Positions 7,323-16,036 of a stretch of DNA of 64,000 bases are shown here, piece by piece. The position numbers and the translations under genes were made by a program. The notes under the pieces were generated by a model. The model was not told where the DNA came from. It searched no databases and was given only the letters and a program-made list of their open reading frames with translations. Source of the stretch: Lentzea albidocapillata (lineage in GTDB: Bacteria; Actinomycetota; Actinomycetes; Mycobacteriales; Pseudonocardiaceae); NCBI RefSeq assembly GCF_000719115.1, contig NZ_JOEA01000014.1, positions 248,001-312,000 of the forward strand, read 5' to 3'. How positions within the stretch are numbered: position 1 is the first letter of the stretch; every line of letters begins with the position of its first letter.

Positions 7323-8938
7323 AGGTGCGTTCCGGGGAAGTCGAACTCGCCGTGCAGGTGCGCGGCACGTCCGGGCCGACGGTGGTCCTGGTCCACGGGT
7401 ATCCGGACACGCACGAGGTCTGGGACCGCGTGGCCGCCCTGCTGGAGAAGGACTTCCGCGTCGTCACGTACGACGTCCGGGGCGCCGGTGCTTCGACGCC
7501 GCCGTCCACTGAGGACGGTTACCGGCTCGAACGACTGGCGGCGGACCTGTTCGCGGTGATCGACGCGGTCAGCCCGGACGAGCCGGTGCACCTGGTCGGC
7601 CACGACTGGGGTTCGATCCAGTCGTGGGAGGCGGTGACCACGCCCGGCGCGCGGATCGCCACGTTCACCTCCATCTCTGGACCGTGCCTCGACCACATGG
7701 GGCACTGGTCGCGGAAGGGGTTGTCGATCGCCCACCTCCGGCAGTTCCTCCGGTCCTGGTACATCGGCGCGTTCCACCTGCCGGTGCTCGCGCCCCTGTT
7801 CTGGCGGCTCTACCTCGGCCCGCGCTGGGGAGGCGCGCTGCGGCGGCTGGAGGGCGTGCAGGTCAAGCCCGCGCGCACGATCACATCCGACGCGGTGCGC
7901 GGGATCTCGTTGTACCGGGCCAACATCCGGCAGGTCATGCGCTCGCCGCGACAGCGGTTCGCACCCATGCCGGTGCAGGTCGTCCAGCCGGTCCACGACC
8001 GCTACATCCGCACCGAACCCCTGGACCTCGAACGCTGGGTGCCGTCGCTCACCCGCAGGAAGATCGCGGCCGGGCACTGGGCGCCGCTGAGCCACCCGGA
8101 GCCGCTCGCCCGGATGATCAGCGAGTTCGTCGCGGACTCCACGCCGAAGCGCGAGCTCGTCGTGATCACGGGTGGCGGCAGCGGCATCGGGCGCGCGACC
8201 GCGGTGGCGTTCGCCAGGACCGGCGCTCGCGTCGTGGTGTCCGACGTGGACTTCGCCGCGGCCAAGGAGACCGCAGGCATGGTCGACGGCCACGCCTACG
8301 AGGTCGACGTGCGCTCCGAAGAGGCGGTACGGGCCTGGGCGCGGCAGGTCGCGGACGAGCACGGCGTGCCCGATGTGATCGTGAACAACGCAGGTATCGG
8401 CCACTCCGGGTCGTTCCTGTCGACCTCGACCGAGCAGTGGCAACGGGTGCTGGACGTCAACCTGTGGGGTGTCGTGCACGGCTGCCGGGCGTTCGGCGAG
8501 CTGATGGTCGAACGCGGAGAGGGCGGCCACATCGTGAACCTGTCCTCGGCGGCGGCCTACCTGCCGTCGAAGATCCTCTCCGCGTACGCCACCAGCAAGG
8601 CGGCGGTGTTCATGCTGTCGGACTGCCTGCGGGCCGAGCTCGCGCCGCACGCCATCGGCGTCAGCGCCATCTGCCCGGGGCTGGTGAACACGAACATCAC
8701 CGCGACCACGACGTTCTCCGGCGTCAGCTCCGAGGAGGAACGCCGCAAGCAGGACCGCGCGTCCCGGATCTACGCCCGGCGCGGCTTCGGCCCGGAGGGT
8801 GTCGCCACCCAGATCGTGCGCGCGGTGCGCCGCAACAAGCCGGTGGTCCCGGTGACGGTGGAGGCCAAGGCGGCCCGGCTCGCCGGCCGGGTCGCGCCGG
8901 GCCTCCTGCGCACGTTCGCCAAGCTGGACGTCGGCTAG
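7319..8938 (+). CDS. Bifunctional alpha/beta hydrolase - short-chain dehydrogenase fusion (EphD-like)
   Basis: 539 residues. Residues 1-275 are an alpha/beta hydrolase of the epoxide-hydrolase type: VLVHGYPDTHEVW and the nucleophile elbow VGHDWGS with Asp96. Residues 278-539 are a classical SDR: ITGGGSGIG cofactor loop, NNAG, and the YATSK active-site pair. This fusion is the layout of mycobacterial EphD (Rv2214c), linked there to lipid/mycolate metabolism (from memory). The GTG start overlaps the upstream stop. A reductase, diiron enzyme and hydrolase-SDR in one TetR-controlled unit suggests oxidation and turnover of a fatty or terpenoid compound; the substrate is not readable. Its stop overlaps the convergent TPR gene by four bases. 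Confidence 0.88.
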   Translation: MKVRSGEVELAVQVRGTSGPTVVLVHGYPDTHEVWDRVAALLEKDFRVVTYDVRGAGASTPPSTEDGYRLERLAADLFAVIDAVSPDEPVHLVGHDWGSIQSWEAVTTPGARIATFTSISGPCLDHMGHWSRKGLSIAHLRQFLRSWYIGAFHLPVLAPLFWRLYLGPRWGGALRRLEGVQVKPARTITSDAVRGISLYRANIRQVMRSPRQRFAPMPVQVVQPVHDRYIRTEPLDLERWVPSLTRRKIAAGHWAPLSHPEPLARMISEFVADSTPKRELVVITGGGSGIGRATAVAFARTGARVVVSDVDFAAAKETAGMVDGHAYEVDVRSEEAVRAWARQVADEHGVPDVIVNNAGIGHSGSFLSTSTEQWQRVLDVNLWGVVHGCRAFGELMVERGEGGHIVNLSSAAAYLPSKILSAYATSKAAVFMLSDCLRAELAPHAIGVSAICPGLVNTNITATTTFSGVSSEEERRKQDRASRIYARRGFGPEGVATQIVRAVRRNKPVVPVTVEAKAARLAGRVAPGLLRTFAKLDVG

Positions 8939-9375
8939 ACCTCGGCCAGTTCGCCACCGAACGCGGAGGCGAGACGGAGCCAGGGCGCGGCCTCCTCGGG
9001 CCGGCCCTGCCGCTCCAGCGTGCGGCCGAGCAGCAAGTGGGCGTAGTGCTCGACCGGGTCGCGGTCCACGATCACACGGAGCTGCGCCTCGGCCCTGCCC
9101 AGCTGCGCCGAGTGGTAGTAGGCGCGGGCGAGCAGCAGGTGGAGGTCCGTCTGGAACGGCACCTCGCCGACGACAGCGGCCAGCAGTTCCGCGGCCCTGA
9201 CGTAGTCGCGGGACTCGAACAGCAGCTGTGCACGCTCCCACTTCTCGGCGGGAGTCTCGACGTGTTCGGCGTCGAACAGGCGCCTCGCCGTCACCCAGCG
9301 ATCTGCCGCCACCTCACCGTTCGGCTGGTAGGCGTTGAACATCGTGCTGTCGTGCACCGAGAGTTCGTTGTTCAT
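8935..9375 (-). CDS. Tetratricopeptide-repeat protein
   Basis: 146 residues starting M-N-N-E-L-S-V-H-D-S. Three helical repeat units are visible (AQLLFESRDYVRAAELLAAV; LHLLLARAYYHSAQLGRAEA; YAHLLLGRTLERQGRPEEAA), matching the TPR pattern of paired helices. There is no signal peptide. The ATG overlaps the stop of the carboxylesterase by four bases (ATGA), so the two were translated together. A longer upstream frame exists but overlaps the esterase fully and is not credible. Likely a small scaffold or chaperone-like adaptor; function unknown. Confidence 0.75.
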   Translation of the reverse strand: MNNELSVHDSTMFNAYQPNGEVAADRWVTARRLFDAEHVETPAEKWERAQLLFESRDYVRAAELLAAVVGEVPFQTDLHLLLARAYYHSAQLGRAEAQLRVIVDRDPVEHYAHLLLGRTLERQGRPEEAAPWLRLASAFGGELAEV

Positions 9376-10846
9376 CGAACCTCCCTTCCGGCGCGTACAA
9401 CGCCTTTCAGGGGCAGGTATTCCCACGTGTGGTCCTGCCAGATCAGCCGCGACCGCTCCTCCGGGTACGCGGTCACCTCGTCCTGGACGTCGAACACCCG
9501 CGTCGCGCGGCCGGCGAGGTCGTAGGCGGGCCAGCCCGGATCGCCGTTCAGGGCGAACCCCGTCCACGCCGCCCGCATCCGGGCGGACACCTCCCGCACC
9601 TCCGGCGTGATCTCGCCGAGCACCACGGCCGCCTGACCACGGTCGAGGTTGCCGAACACCAGCGGCACGTCGATCCCGTGGCACGCGCGGAACACGTCGG
9701 TCGGCTCGAAAGCCACCACGTACACGTGCGCCCGGCCGCCCGCCGCCACCTGTGCCTCCGCGAGGTGCAGCGACGGCATCCGGAACAGCCAGTCCGAGCA
9801 GACCACCTCGAACAGCTCCTCCGGCTCCATCGCCGGATAAGCGAGGCCGGGCGCGAACACCTCCAGCGCCTCCGACGCCTGCTCCGGCGTCACGCTGCCC
9901 ACCAGGCCCTCCAACACGGACAGCAGCCGTTGCTCGTGACGCGTGTGCCCGGCGATCAGCTCTACGTCACGGCCGGCGCCGGACTTCAGCGCCTCCCACG
10001 GCGTCGTCGGCAGGACGTCACCGTCGACCACGGGCGCGAACGGGATCATCTTGTGCGCTGCCTGCCCCCACCAGGTGAACTGCCGCATCCTGGCCATGAC
10101 CTCGTCGCCCGCGACCGGCAGCAGTTCCGGCTCCACAGTGGACAGATCGGCGACGGTGGGCCGCAACCCGAGCTCGGCGGCGCACGCGGTCGCGATGTCC
10201 GCGGCCAGCTCCGGCGCGAAGAACATGCCCGGCACGCTGCTCGCGATCGCCCGATGGAACAGCCCTGCAGCCCGTGGCATCGCTAACAACGCCGCCACCG
10301 AACCACCACCCGCGGACTGACCGAAGACCGTCACGCGGGCCGGATCACCACCGAACGCGCGGATGTTGTCGCGCACCCACTCCAGCGCCGCGACCTGGTC
10401 CAGCAGCCCGCGGTTCGCGGGGGCGCCCTCGATCAGCGCGAACCCCTCGATGCCGACGCGGTAGTTGAACGTCACCACGACGACACCGCCGGACGCGAGC
10501 CGCGCGCCGTCGTACTCGGGCAGGCCGGACATGCCGCCGTGTAGGCGCCGCCCTGGATCCACACCATCACCGGCAGGTCGCCGACGATGCCGGGCGACCA
10601 GACGTTCACCGTCAGCCACTCGTCACCGGCCGCGCCCATGCCGTCCATGCCGAACACCTCGGCCTGCGGTGGCGGTGGCCCGAACGCCGGCGTCTCCCGC
10701 ACGCCGTCCCACGCCTCGACCGGCTGCGGCGCGGCGAAGCGGAACTCCCCGACCGGCGGCGCCGCGAACGGGATGCCGCGGAACACCGCCATCCCCCGCT
10801 CGGCGGTGCCGCGAACCGTCCCGCCGGTGACTCGAACCTCGACCAT
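9372..10846 (-). pseudogene. Type-B carboxylesterase/lipase interrupted by one frameshift
   Basis: The N-terminal third (M-V-E-V-R-V-T-G-G-T start at 10846; VFRGIPFAAPPVGEFRF; LTVNVWSP; VMVWIQGGAY) is in one frame and the rest (YDGARLASGGVVVVTFNYRV, nucleophile loop FGQSAGGGS, ACHGIDVPLVFG) in another. The two meet at about 10539: adding one base there would restore Y-T-G-G-M-S-G-L-P-E-Y in phase, so a single-base loss explains it. Everything else, including the GxSxG serine and the late histidine, looks intact, so this may be a recent mutation or an assembly error rather than old decay. Family members hydrolyse carboxylic esters. Confidence 0.8.
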
Positions 10847-10914
10847 GGCCGAATGGTCGGCGGACGCCCGCGAAGAAGCCAGGGAATTACCGCTGAACGG
10901 TCCGGCCGACGCGC

Positions 10915-11883
10915 TCAGGCCGTGACGACGACCTTCGCTCGCGCGTGTTCCGACTCGACGTGCCGGATGGCGTCGGCCACGTCGGTCAGCGGGTAGGTCC
11001 GCTCGATCACCGGTACGAGCTGCCCCGACTCCGCGAGTTCCCCGAGCGCGGCCAGGTTCTCCTTGCTGGGCTTGGCTTCCAGCACCACAAGCCGCTGCCG
11101 CGAGAACGACGCGAGCAGCTTGCCCTGGATGATCAGCCGGTACGGCCCGAACAACACGCCGCCGGTGAAGCTGCCGCCGCCGGACAGCACCAGCGTGCCG
11201 TCGTCGGCGAGCAACGCCCGCAACTCGCCCATCGACCTGTTCCCCACCAGGTCGAAGACGACGTCGTAGCGCTGCCCGGAGCGGGTGAAGTCCGTCGTGC
11301 GGTAGTCGACGACGTGGTCGGCGCCGACCGAACGGACCTGCTCGACGTTGCGCGTGCTGCACACACCGGTCACGATCGCCTTGCGCGCCTTGGCGATCTG
11401 CACCGCCATCAGCCCCACCCCGCCGGACGCGCCGTTGATCAGCACCTTCTGCCCGGCCCGCAGTTCTTTCAGGCCCATCCACGCGGTGTTGCCCGCCAGC
11501 GGGAGCGTCGCCGCCTGCTCGAACGTGAGGTTGGACGGCTTGTGCTGGACCAGGTTCGCGGGCACCCGGACGTATTCGGCGAAGGACCCCTCGACCTCGC
11601 CGAACACCTCGTCCCCGACCTGCACCATGCCGCCCACACCGGGCCCGGTCTCCTCGACCACGCCCGCGAAGTCCATCCCCCGGATCCGCGTCTTCGGGCC
11701 CTTCAACCCCAGGAACAGCCGTGCGAAGTACGGGTCGCCGCGCATGATGTGCCAGTCGGCGGCGTTCACCGACGACGCCCGCACCCGCACCAGCACCTCG
11801 CCGGCGGCGGGCACGGGCCGTTCGACCTCCTGCAGTTCCAACACGTCCGCGGAGCCATATCTGTCCTGGACGATCGCCTTCAT
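10915..11883 (-). CDS. NAD(P)-dependent medium-chain quinone oxidoreductase
   Basis: 322 residues from ATG 11883, which follows AGGGAGG; an in-frame start at 11937 lacks such support. Fold markers: the GroES-like N-terminus (PVPAAGEVLVRVRASSVNAA, GMDFAGVVEETG) and Rossmann motif LINGASGGVG in the coenzyme domain. No zinc ligands are seen, in keeping with the zinc-free quinone oxidoreductase branch. Reaction: NADPH-dependent reduction of quinones or enones. It sits downstream of the LRR gene on the same strand; the hairpin at 11948 separates them. Confidence 0.87.
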   Translation of the reverse strand: MKAIVQDRYGSADVLELQEVERPVPAAGEVLVRVRASSVNAADWHIMRGDPYFARLFLGLKGPKTRIRGMDFAGVVEETGPGVGGMVQVGDEVFGEVEGSFAEYVRVPANLVQHKPSNLTFEQAATLPLAGNTAWMGLKELRAGQKVLINGASGGVGLMAVQIAKARKAIVTGVCSTRNVEQVRSVGADHVVDYRTTDFTRSGQRYDVVFDLVGNRSMGELRALLADDGTLVLSGGGSFTGGVLFGPYRLIIQGKLLASFSRQRLVVLEAKPSKENLAALGELAESGQLVPVIERTYPLTDVADAIRHVESEHARAKVVVTA

Positions 11884-11936
11884 CGCGGCCTCCCTCGCTT
11901 GTGCAGGAAGGTAAGCGGCGGCAACACCCCAGCACA

Positions 11937-13946
11937 TCAGGGACGCCCCCTAGGGTCTGTATCGAACGGGACTTCGATACAGACCCTAGGGTCCCCCGAC
12001 ACCACCTTGCGGGCGAACTCCTCGGCGGCGGCGAACTCCTCGGCGTACCGGGTCAGGCGTTCGGAGCGGTAGTCCTCCGTCGCCGGGTCCCAGTCCTCGT
12101 TCTCGCCGGGGAGGTACTTGAAGAGGTCGACGTGTGAGAGGAACGCGGCCAGCTCGGGACGTCCGGTCCTGATCAGTTCTTCGAGCTGGTCGCGCGGAAA
12201 CCCGCACGAGTTGCGATGACCGTGGTAGTCGTCGATCACGCCGAGGTACAGCGCGTCCAGGTTCGGGAACGACTCCAGCGCCACGACCTCGGCCGGCAGC
12301 GGCACGCTGTGGCGGCGGCGGTGCGCGGTCCGGACGTCCTGTTCCAGGTCCAGTTCGAGAAGTCGTTGTGCCGCGCGGGATCTGGCCAGATCGACCAGGC
12401 CGTCGTCACCGATGATGTTCTCGTGCAGGTTCAGTTCCCACAGCTGCGGCAGCACCGCCCAACCGGCGAGCGCACGCGCGCCATCGGAGCCGATGTTGTT
12501 GTGCGCCAGGGAAATGCTCTCCAGGTGAGGAACGTTCGGTGGCAGCAACGCCGGGTCTCCGAACGCGCAGTCGTCCAGTACCAGCGTCCGGAGGGTGCGC
12601 CAGGCGGGTGCGTCCGGGAGCTGCGGCAGGTCGCCCAGCGGGTTGCTCGACACGTCCAGGAATTCGAGCGGCAGCTCCAGCACCGGACGAAGGCCGGCCG
12701 GTGTGAGACCCGTCGCCGAGAGGTACACCCGCTTCAGGCCCTTGTGCCGCGCCACGGCCTGAGCACCCGCATCGCCGATCGGCTGTGGCCGCGCGCAGCT
12801 GTAGTGCGGGGACGCGCTCACACAACCGAGGTCGAGGTGTTCGAGTGCGGGCATGCGTGCGGCGAGCAGCTTTCGCGCGCCGTCCGGGCCGAGGTAGTTC
12901 CCGCGCAGCCCCAGGTGACCCAGCCTCGGGTATTCGGTGGCGAACGCGTCCGCGATGCGGTCGGTGGCGACGAGGCCGGTCAGCGTGAGCTTCTCGATGA
13001 TCGCGGCCTCGGTGGCGCCGAGGACGCGGGCGATCACGTCGTCGCCGCCCGGCAGTTCCGCGAGGGACAGTTCGGTGAGTTGCCCGAGCACGCCGCCGGC
13101 CGCGGTCAATCCGCGCGCGCCGCCCCTGTTCATGTCCGACCCGTGCACGGTGAGGCTGCGAAGGTTCGCCAGTTTCGCGCGGGAGAAGAACTCCTCGGAC
13201 GCGATCTCGTCCGCGTCGATCGCGTTCTTGCCGCAGCGGAACCCGATCTCAAGCCGGTCCAGGGCGGAGAGTTCCTCGAACCCGGCCAGTTCACGTGCCT
13301 CGTCAACGCTCTGCACGAGCACGGTGACCGAGGTCAGGTCCGGCGCGAAACCGTTGCGCAGCAGGTGGATCAGGTCGGCCGCGAGCAGGCCGGCGTGCTT
13401 GAGCCTGGTCGGCCGCTCGATGCGCAGCGGCGGGTTGTCGAGGCCCCACAGGCTGTCCCGCACCCGCACGACCGTCAACGACTCCAACCGGGAGACCGCC
13501 TCGCTCGCCGCGAACCGCGCCATCGGTGCCTCGTCGTACTCCCACAGACCAGCGAACTCCACCGAACGCAGATTCTGCCAGTGGTCCGCGGTCTCGGCGA
13601 ACGCCGCCACCTGGTGTTGGCCGTACTGGGTGAACTTCAGGTCGGTGACGGCACGCACCTCGGCACAGGTCCGCGGGTCGGGCAGCTCCAGTTCGCGCAT
13701 CCCCTGGCGGACACCGCTGCCGAGGTCGAGCGAGCGGACCAGCGGCCACACCGGTCTGGTGAAACCGGACCGCAGCGCGGCGATCCAGGAGTACGGCGCC
13801 TGCCGGGTGTCGTCCGGCCAGGAGGCCAGCTGTTCTTCGCACCACGAAAGGAGATCCTCGCCGGACCTCGTCACGGCAGCACAAAGCGCGCGGAACGCCA
13901 AGGGACTCGGCGTTCCGCGCAGCGTTCTTGCGATTTCTTCGTTCAC
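11937..13946 (-). CDS. Leucine-rich-repeat (ribonuclease-inhibitor-like) protein
   Basis: 669 residues from GTG 13946 (V-N-E-E-I-A-R). After a helical N-terminal cap (about 1-90) there are many leucine-rich repeats of LxxLxLxxxxLG type, for example YPRLGHLGLRGNYLGPDGAR, MPALEHLDLG, PHLESISLAHNNIGSDGARA, LWELNLHENIIGDDGLVDLA. No signal peptide or membrane segment is seen, so a cytosolic protein-interaction surface is likely. The last 16 or so residues (DPRVCIEVPFDTDPRG) are translated from the 19-bp inverted repeat and are probably not ancestral. A 12-bp hairpin lies in the first codons (13888-13920). Similar proteins occur in myxobacteria and actinomycetes; no function is known to me. Confidence 0.78.
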   Translation of the reverse strand: MNEEIARTLRGTPSPLAFRALCAAVTRSGEDLLSWCEEQLASWPDDTRQAPYSWIAALRSGFTRPVWPLVRSLDLGSGVRQGMRELELPDPRTCAEVRAVTDLKFTQYGQHQVAAFAETADHWQNLRSVEFAGLWEYDEAPMARFAASEAVSRLESLTVVRVRDSLWGLDNPPLRIERPTRLKHAGLLAADLIHLLRNGFAPDLTSVTVLVQSVDEARELAGFEELSALDRLEIGFRCGKNAIDADEIASEEFFSRAKLANLRSLTVHGSDMNRGGARGLTAAGGVLGQLTELSLAELPGGDDVIARVLGATEAAIIEKLTLTGLVATDRIADAFATEYPRLGHLGLRGNYLGPDGARKLLAARMPALEHLDLGCVSASPHYSCARPQPIGDAGAQAVARHKGLKRVYLSATGLTPAGLRPVLELPLEFLDVSSNPLGDLPQLPDAPAWRTLRTLVLDDCAFGDPALLPPNVPHLESISLAHNNIGSDGARALAGWAVLPQLWELNLHENIIGDDGLVDLARSRAAQRLLELDLEQDVRTAHRRRHSVPLPAEVVALESFPNLDALYLGVIDDYHGHRNSCGFPRDQLEELIRTGRPELAAFLSHVDLFKYLPGENEDWDPATEDYRSERLTRYAEEFAAAEEFARKVVSGDPRVCIEVPFDTDPRGRP
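11948..11991. repeat. Perfect 19-bp inverted repeat bounded by CTAG, possible IS5-type footprint
   Basis: Two perfect 19-base arms, each CCTAGGGTCTGTATCGAA preceded by C, face each other across six bases (CGGGAC). Each outer end contains CTAG, which fits the YTAR target duplication of IS5-family elements, and GGGTCTGT-type termini are common for such elements (inference from memory). It could be a minimal internal-deletion product of an insertion sequence. It also encodes the last residues of the LRR protein and could end its transcript. Confidence 0.55.
13888..13920. other. 12-bp hairpin within the first codons of the LRR gene
   Basis: GCGCGGAACGCC and its exact complement are separated by 9 bases, covering about codons 9-19 of the LRR gene. 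Codons L-R-G-T-P and A-F-R-A-L are encoded by the two arms. In mRNA it would place a stable stem just downstream of the start codon. Confidence 0.5.
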
Positions 13947-14032
13947 CCGCCCGAACCTACTGCGGGAGCGGCTCGCCCGTCCGGTCTTTGACCATGTACT
14001 CGGAAGCGATGACCGCGTCCCGGCCCATAGGT

Positions 14033-14779
14033 TCAGTTCCCGGCTGCCAGCCACTCCCGCAGGCTGGTCGGCTGCAGCTGCGCGCCGTCGTTCGGCACGA
14101 GCTGCTTGCCGGTCAGCAACGTACCGAAGTACTTGGCCTGCGGGTCACCGACGACCTCACGCGGGTCCTCGCGCTGCGTCAGCACCGTGCGGATCCAACC
14201 GTCCATTGTGAACTCTTCCGGCCCGCCGATCTCCAGCACGCCGTTGACCGGCTCGGTCGCGGCGGTCCGCGCGACCACCGCGGCGACGTCGGACGCGGCG
14301 ATCGGCTGGACGCCACCGTGCGGGAGGTGCACGGCGCCGTCCAGCTCGGCGGAGTTCGCGATGGCACCCGCGAACTCGAAGAACTGGGTGGCGCGGATGA
14401 TCGAGTACGTGAGGCCCGACTCCTTGATGAGCTTCTCCTGCGCGACCTTCGCGCGCAGGTAGCCGGACTCGGGCAGCTCGTCCGTGCCGACGATCGACAG
14501 CGCGACGTAGTGGCCGACGCCCGCCTCGGCGGCGGCCTTGGCCAGGTTCGTCGTGGCCGTGGTGAAGAAGTTCATGACGTCGTCGTCGGCGAACGACGGC
14601 GAGTTCGACACGTCGACCACCACGTCGGCGCCCTTCAGCACCTCCTCGACGCCCTCTCCGGTCAGCGTGTTGACGCCGCTGTTCGGGGACGCCGGCACAG
14701 CGTCGTGGCCGTGCTCGCCGAGCCGCTTCACGACCTGGCTGCCGATCAACCCGGTGCCGCCGATGACAACGATCCTCAT
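14033..14779 (-). CDS. NAD(P)-binding SDR/NmrA-like oxidoreductase, ECF41 partner
   Basis: 248 residues with the Rossmann start IVVIGGTGLIGSQVVKRL, then VVVDVSNSPSF and YLRAKVAQEKLIKESGLTYS, the layout of atypical SDR (NmrA/NAD(P)H-binding) proteins. It lies 80 bases downstream of the SigJ-type sigma factor on the same strand. ECF41 sigma factors are known to pair with a carboxymuconolactone decarboxylase, oxidoreductase or epimerase gene, and this is that partner. An ECF41-like promoter stands between them, so this gene is likely the main target of the sigma factor. Confidence 0.85.
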   Translation of the reverse strand: MRIVVIGGTGLIGSQVVKRLGEHGHDAVPASPNSGVNTLTGEGVEEVLKGADVVVDVSNSPSFADDDVMNFFTTATTNLAKAAAEAGVGHYVALSIVGTDELPESGYLRAKVAQEKLIKESGLTYSIIRATQFFEFAGAIANSAELDGAVHLPHGGVQPIAASDVAAVVARTAATEPVNGVLEIGGPEEFTMDGWIRTVLTQREDPREVVGDPQAKYFGTLLTGKQLVPNDGAQLQPTSLREWLAAGN

Positions 14780-14829
14780 GGGCCCGTCCCTCTCGTGATC
14801 CCCGCCCCGTGCGGGTGTTCACGAGCTAA

Positions 14830-14856
14830 GACAGGACAGGGCCCGAAGTTGTGACA
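14830..14856 (-). promoter_or_regulatory. ECF41-type promoter for the SDR gene
   Basis: On the minus strand TGTCACA (14856-14850) is followed after exactly 16 bases by TGTC (14833-14830). The published ECF41 consensus is TGTCACA, about 16 bases, CGTC (from memory). It ends about 50 bases before the SDR start codon. Confidence 0.72.
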
Positions 14857-14859
14857 GGC

Positions 14860-15726
14860 CTACTGGAACGCGGCCAGCTTCTCCGGGTTGACCAGCCACA
14901 ACACCTGGTCGATGCCTTCCGCGGACGCCGTCACGGTGATCACCGCGTAGGTGCCGTCGGCCTTGCGCAGCCGCACGGCGGTGAGCCCGTTCGCCTCGAC
15001 GAACGACGTTTCGGAGCCGGCCCAGAACGACGGTGCCCAGCCCGAGATGATCTTCGCCAGGGAGGCCGCGCCGAACAGCGGGCGACCGGCCGCCCGGATC
15101 GCGCCGTTGCTGTCCGAGTAGCTCACGACGTCCTGCGCGAACAGCTTCTCGAGCGCCGCCAGGTCACCGGCCTGCGCCGCGGCCACGAACGCCTCCAGCA
15201 GCTTGTGCTGGTCCGCGCGCTCGACGGGCACCCGGCGTTCGTCCGCGAGGTGCTTGCGCGCCCGGCTGACCAGCTGGCGCGTCGCGACCTCGCTGGTCTG
15301 CACGATCTCGGCGATCTCCCGGTACGGGTAGTCGAACGCCTCGCGCAGCACGTACGCGGCGCGTTCGGTCGGGGTCAGCTTCTCCAGCAGCATCAGCACC
15401 GCGAGTTCGAGCACCGCGCCCTGCTCCGCCCCGACCTGCGGGTCCGCGGAGGTGTCGACGGGTTCGGGCAGCCACGGCCCGACGTAGGTCTCGCGGCGGG
15501 CCCGCGCGGTCTGCGACTCGTTGATCGCGAGCCGGGTGATCGCGGTGGCCAGGTACGCCTCGGGGTTGAGCACGGCGGCGCGGTCCGCGAGCTGCCAGCG
15601 CAGCCACACCTCCTGCACCAGGTCCTCGGCGTCGGCCACGCTGCTGGTCATGCGGTAGGCGATGCCGAACAGCCTCGGCCGGGCCGCCGCGAACACCGAC
15701 TCGGCCTCGTCGAGCTGCTGCGTCAT
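14860..15726 (-). CDS. sigJ: ECF41-type sigma factor SigJ
   Basis: 288 residues. Sigma region 2 (FGIAYRMTSSVADAEDLVQE) and region 4 (LTPTERAAYVLREAF; YREIAEIVQTSEVATRQLVS) occupy the first 165 residues. The linker has the WLPEP signature (VGPWLPEPVD), and a SnoaL-like C-terminal domain follows with SYSDSNGAIRAAGRPLFG, a degenerate form of the DGGGR motif that tunes activity in this group. ECF41 factors lack an anti-sigma gene and are controlled by this fused domain. Start ATG 15726 has GAGAGGGG upstream. Confidence 0.92.
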   Translation of the reverse strand: MTQQLDEAESVFAAARPRLFGIAYRMTSSVADAEDLVQEVWLRWQLADRAAVLNPEAYLATAITRLAINESQTARARRETYVGPWLPEPVDTSADPQVGAEQGAVLELAVLMLLEKLTPTERAAYVLREAFDYPYREIAEIVQTSEVATRQLVSRARKHLADERRVPVERADQHKLLEAFVAAAQAGDLAALEKLFAQDVVSYSDSNGAIRAAGRPLFGAASLAKIISGWAPSFWAGSETSFVEANGLTAVRLRKADGTYAVITVTASAEGIDQVLWLVNPEKLAAFQ

Positions 15727-15839
15727 CAGCCACCCCTCTCCTCACGGCAACGTTAGCGCTGATCGGAGGGGGTGGTGCTGTGGCGCCTCACACGGGGCTA
15801 GGCGCAGGTCGTCGATGTGGCGAACTCCCGCGTCACTCG

Positions 15840-16034
15840 ATGCCCCCGTCCACGCTCACGCTGCTCGGCGACATCCCACTGGTGTGGTCCGGGGCGTGAG
15901 GGTCCGCGGACGTGTTCTGGCTGAAGACCGCCAAGTCCGGCGGGCTGCGCGCGACGGCGGCCATCGCTTCGATCGCGGCCGCGGCGGGTATTCCCTCTGG
16001 ACCCGCGGCCGTCGCGGCCTTCACCAGGAGGTGA
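15840..16034 (+). pseudogene. Remnant of muconate cycloisomerase (catB)
   Basis: One frame from ATG 15840 reads into a TGA at 15897 and continues as GSADVFWLKTAKSGGLRATA then AIASIAAAAGIP before stopping at 16032-16034. The K-x-x-K-S-G-G-L element with the following AIAAAAGI helix is the muconate-lactonising-enzyme core; the N-terminal two thirds and C-terminal tail are gone. It ends inside the ribosome binding site of catC, the same gene order as a catBC operon. This is a decayed remnant, not a working enzyme. Confidence 0.65.
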
Positions 16035-16036
16035 CC

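Noticed and set aside
10472..11935. 487-residue frame covering the oxidoreductase and esterase start
   Set aside because: Only its end (10846 downward) is real, being the N-terminal part of the frameshifted esterase; the rest is a shadow.
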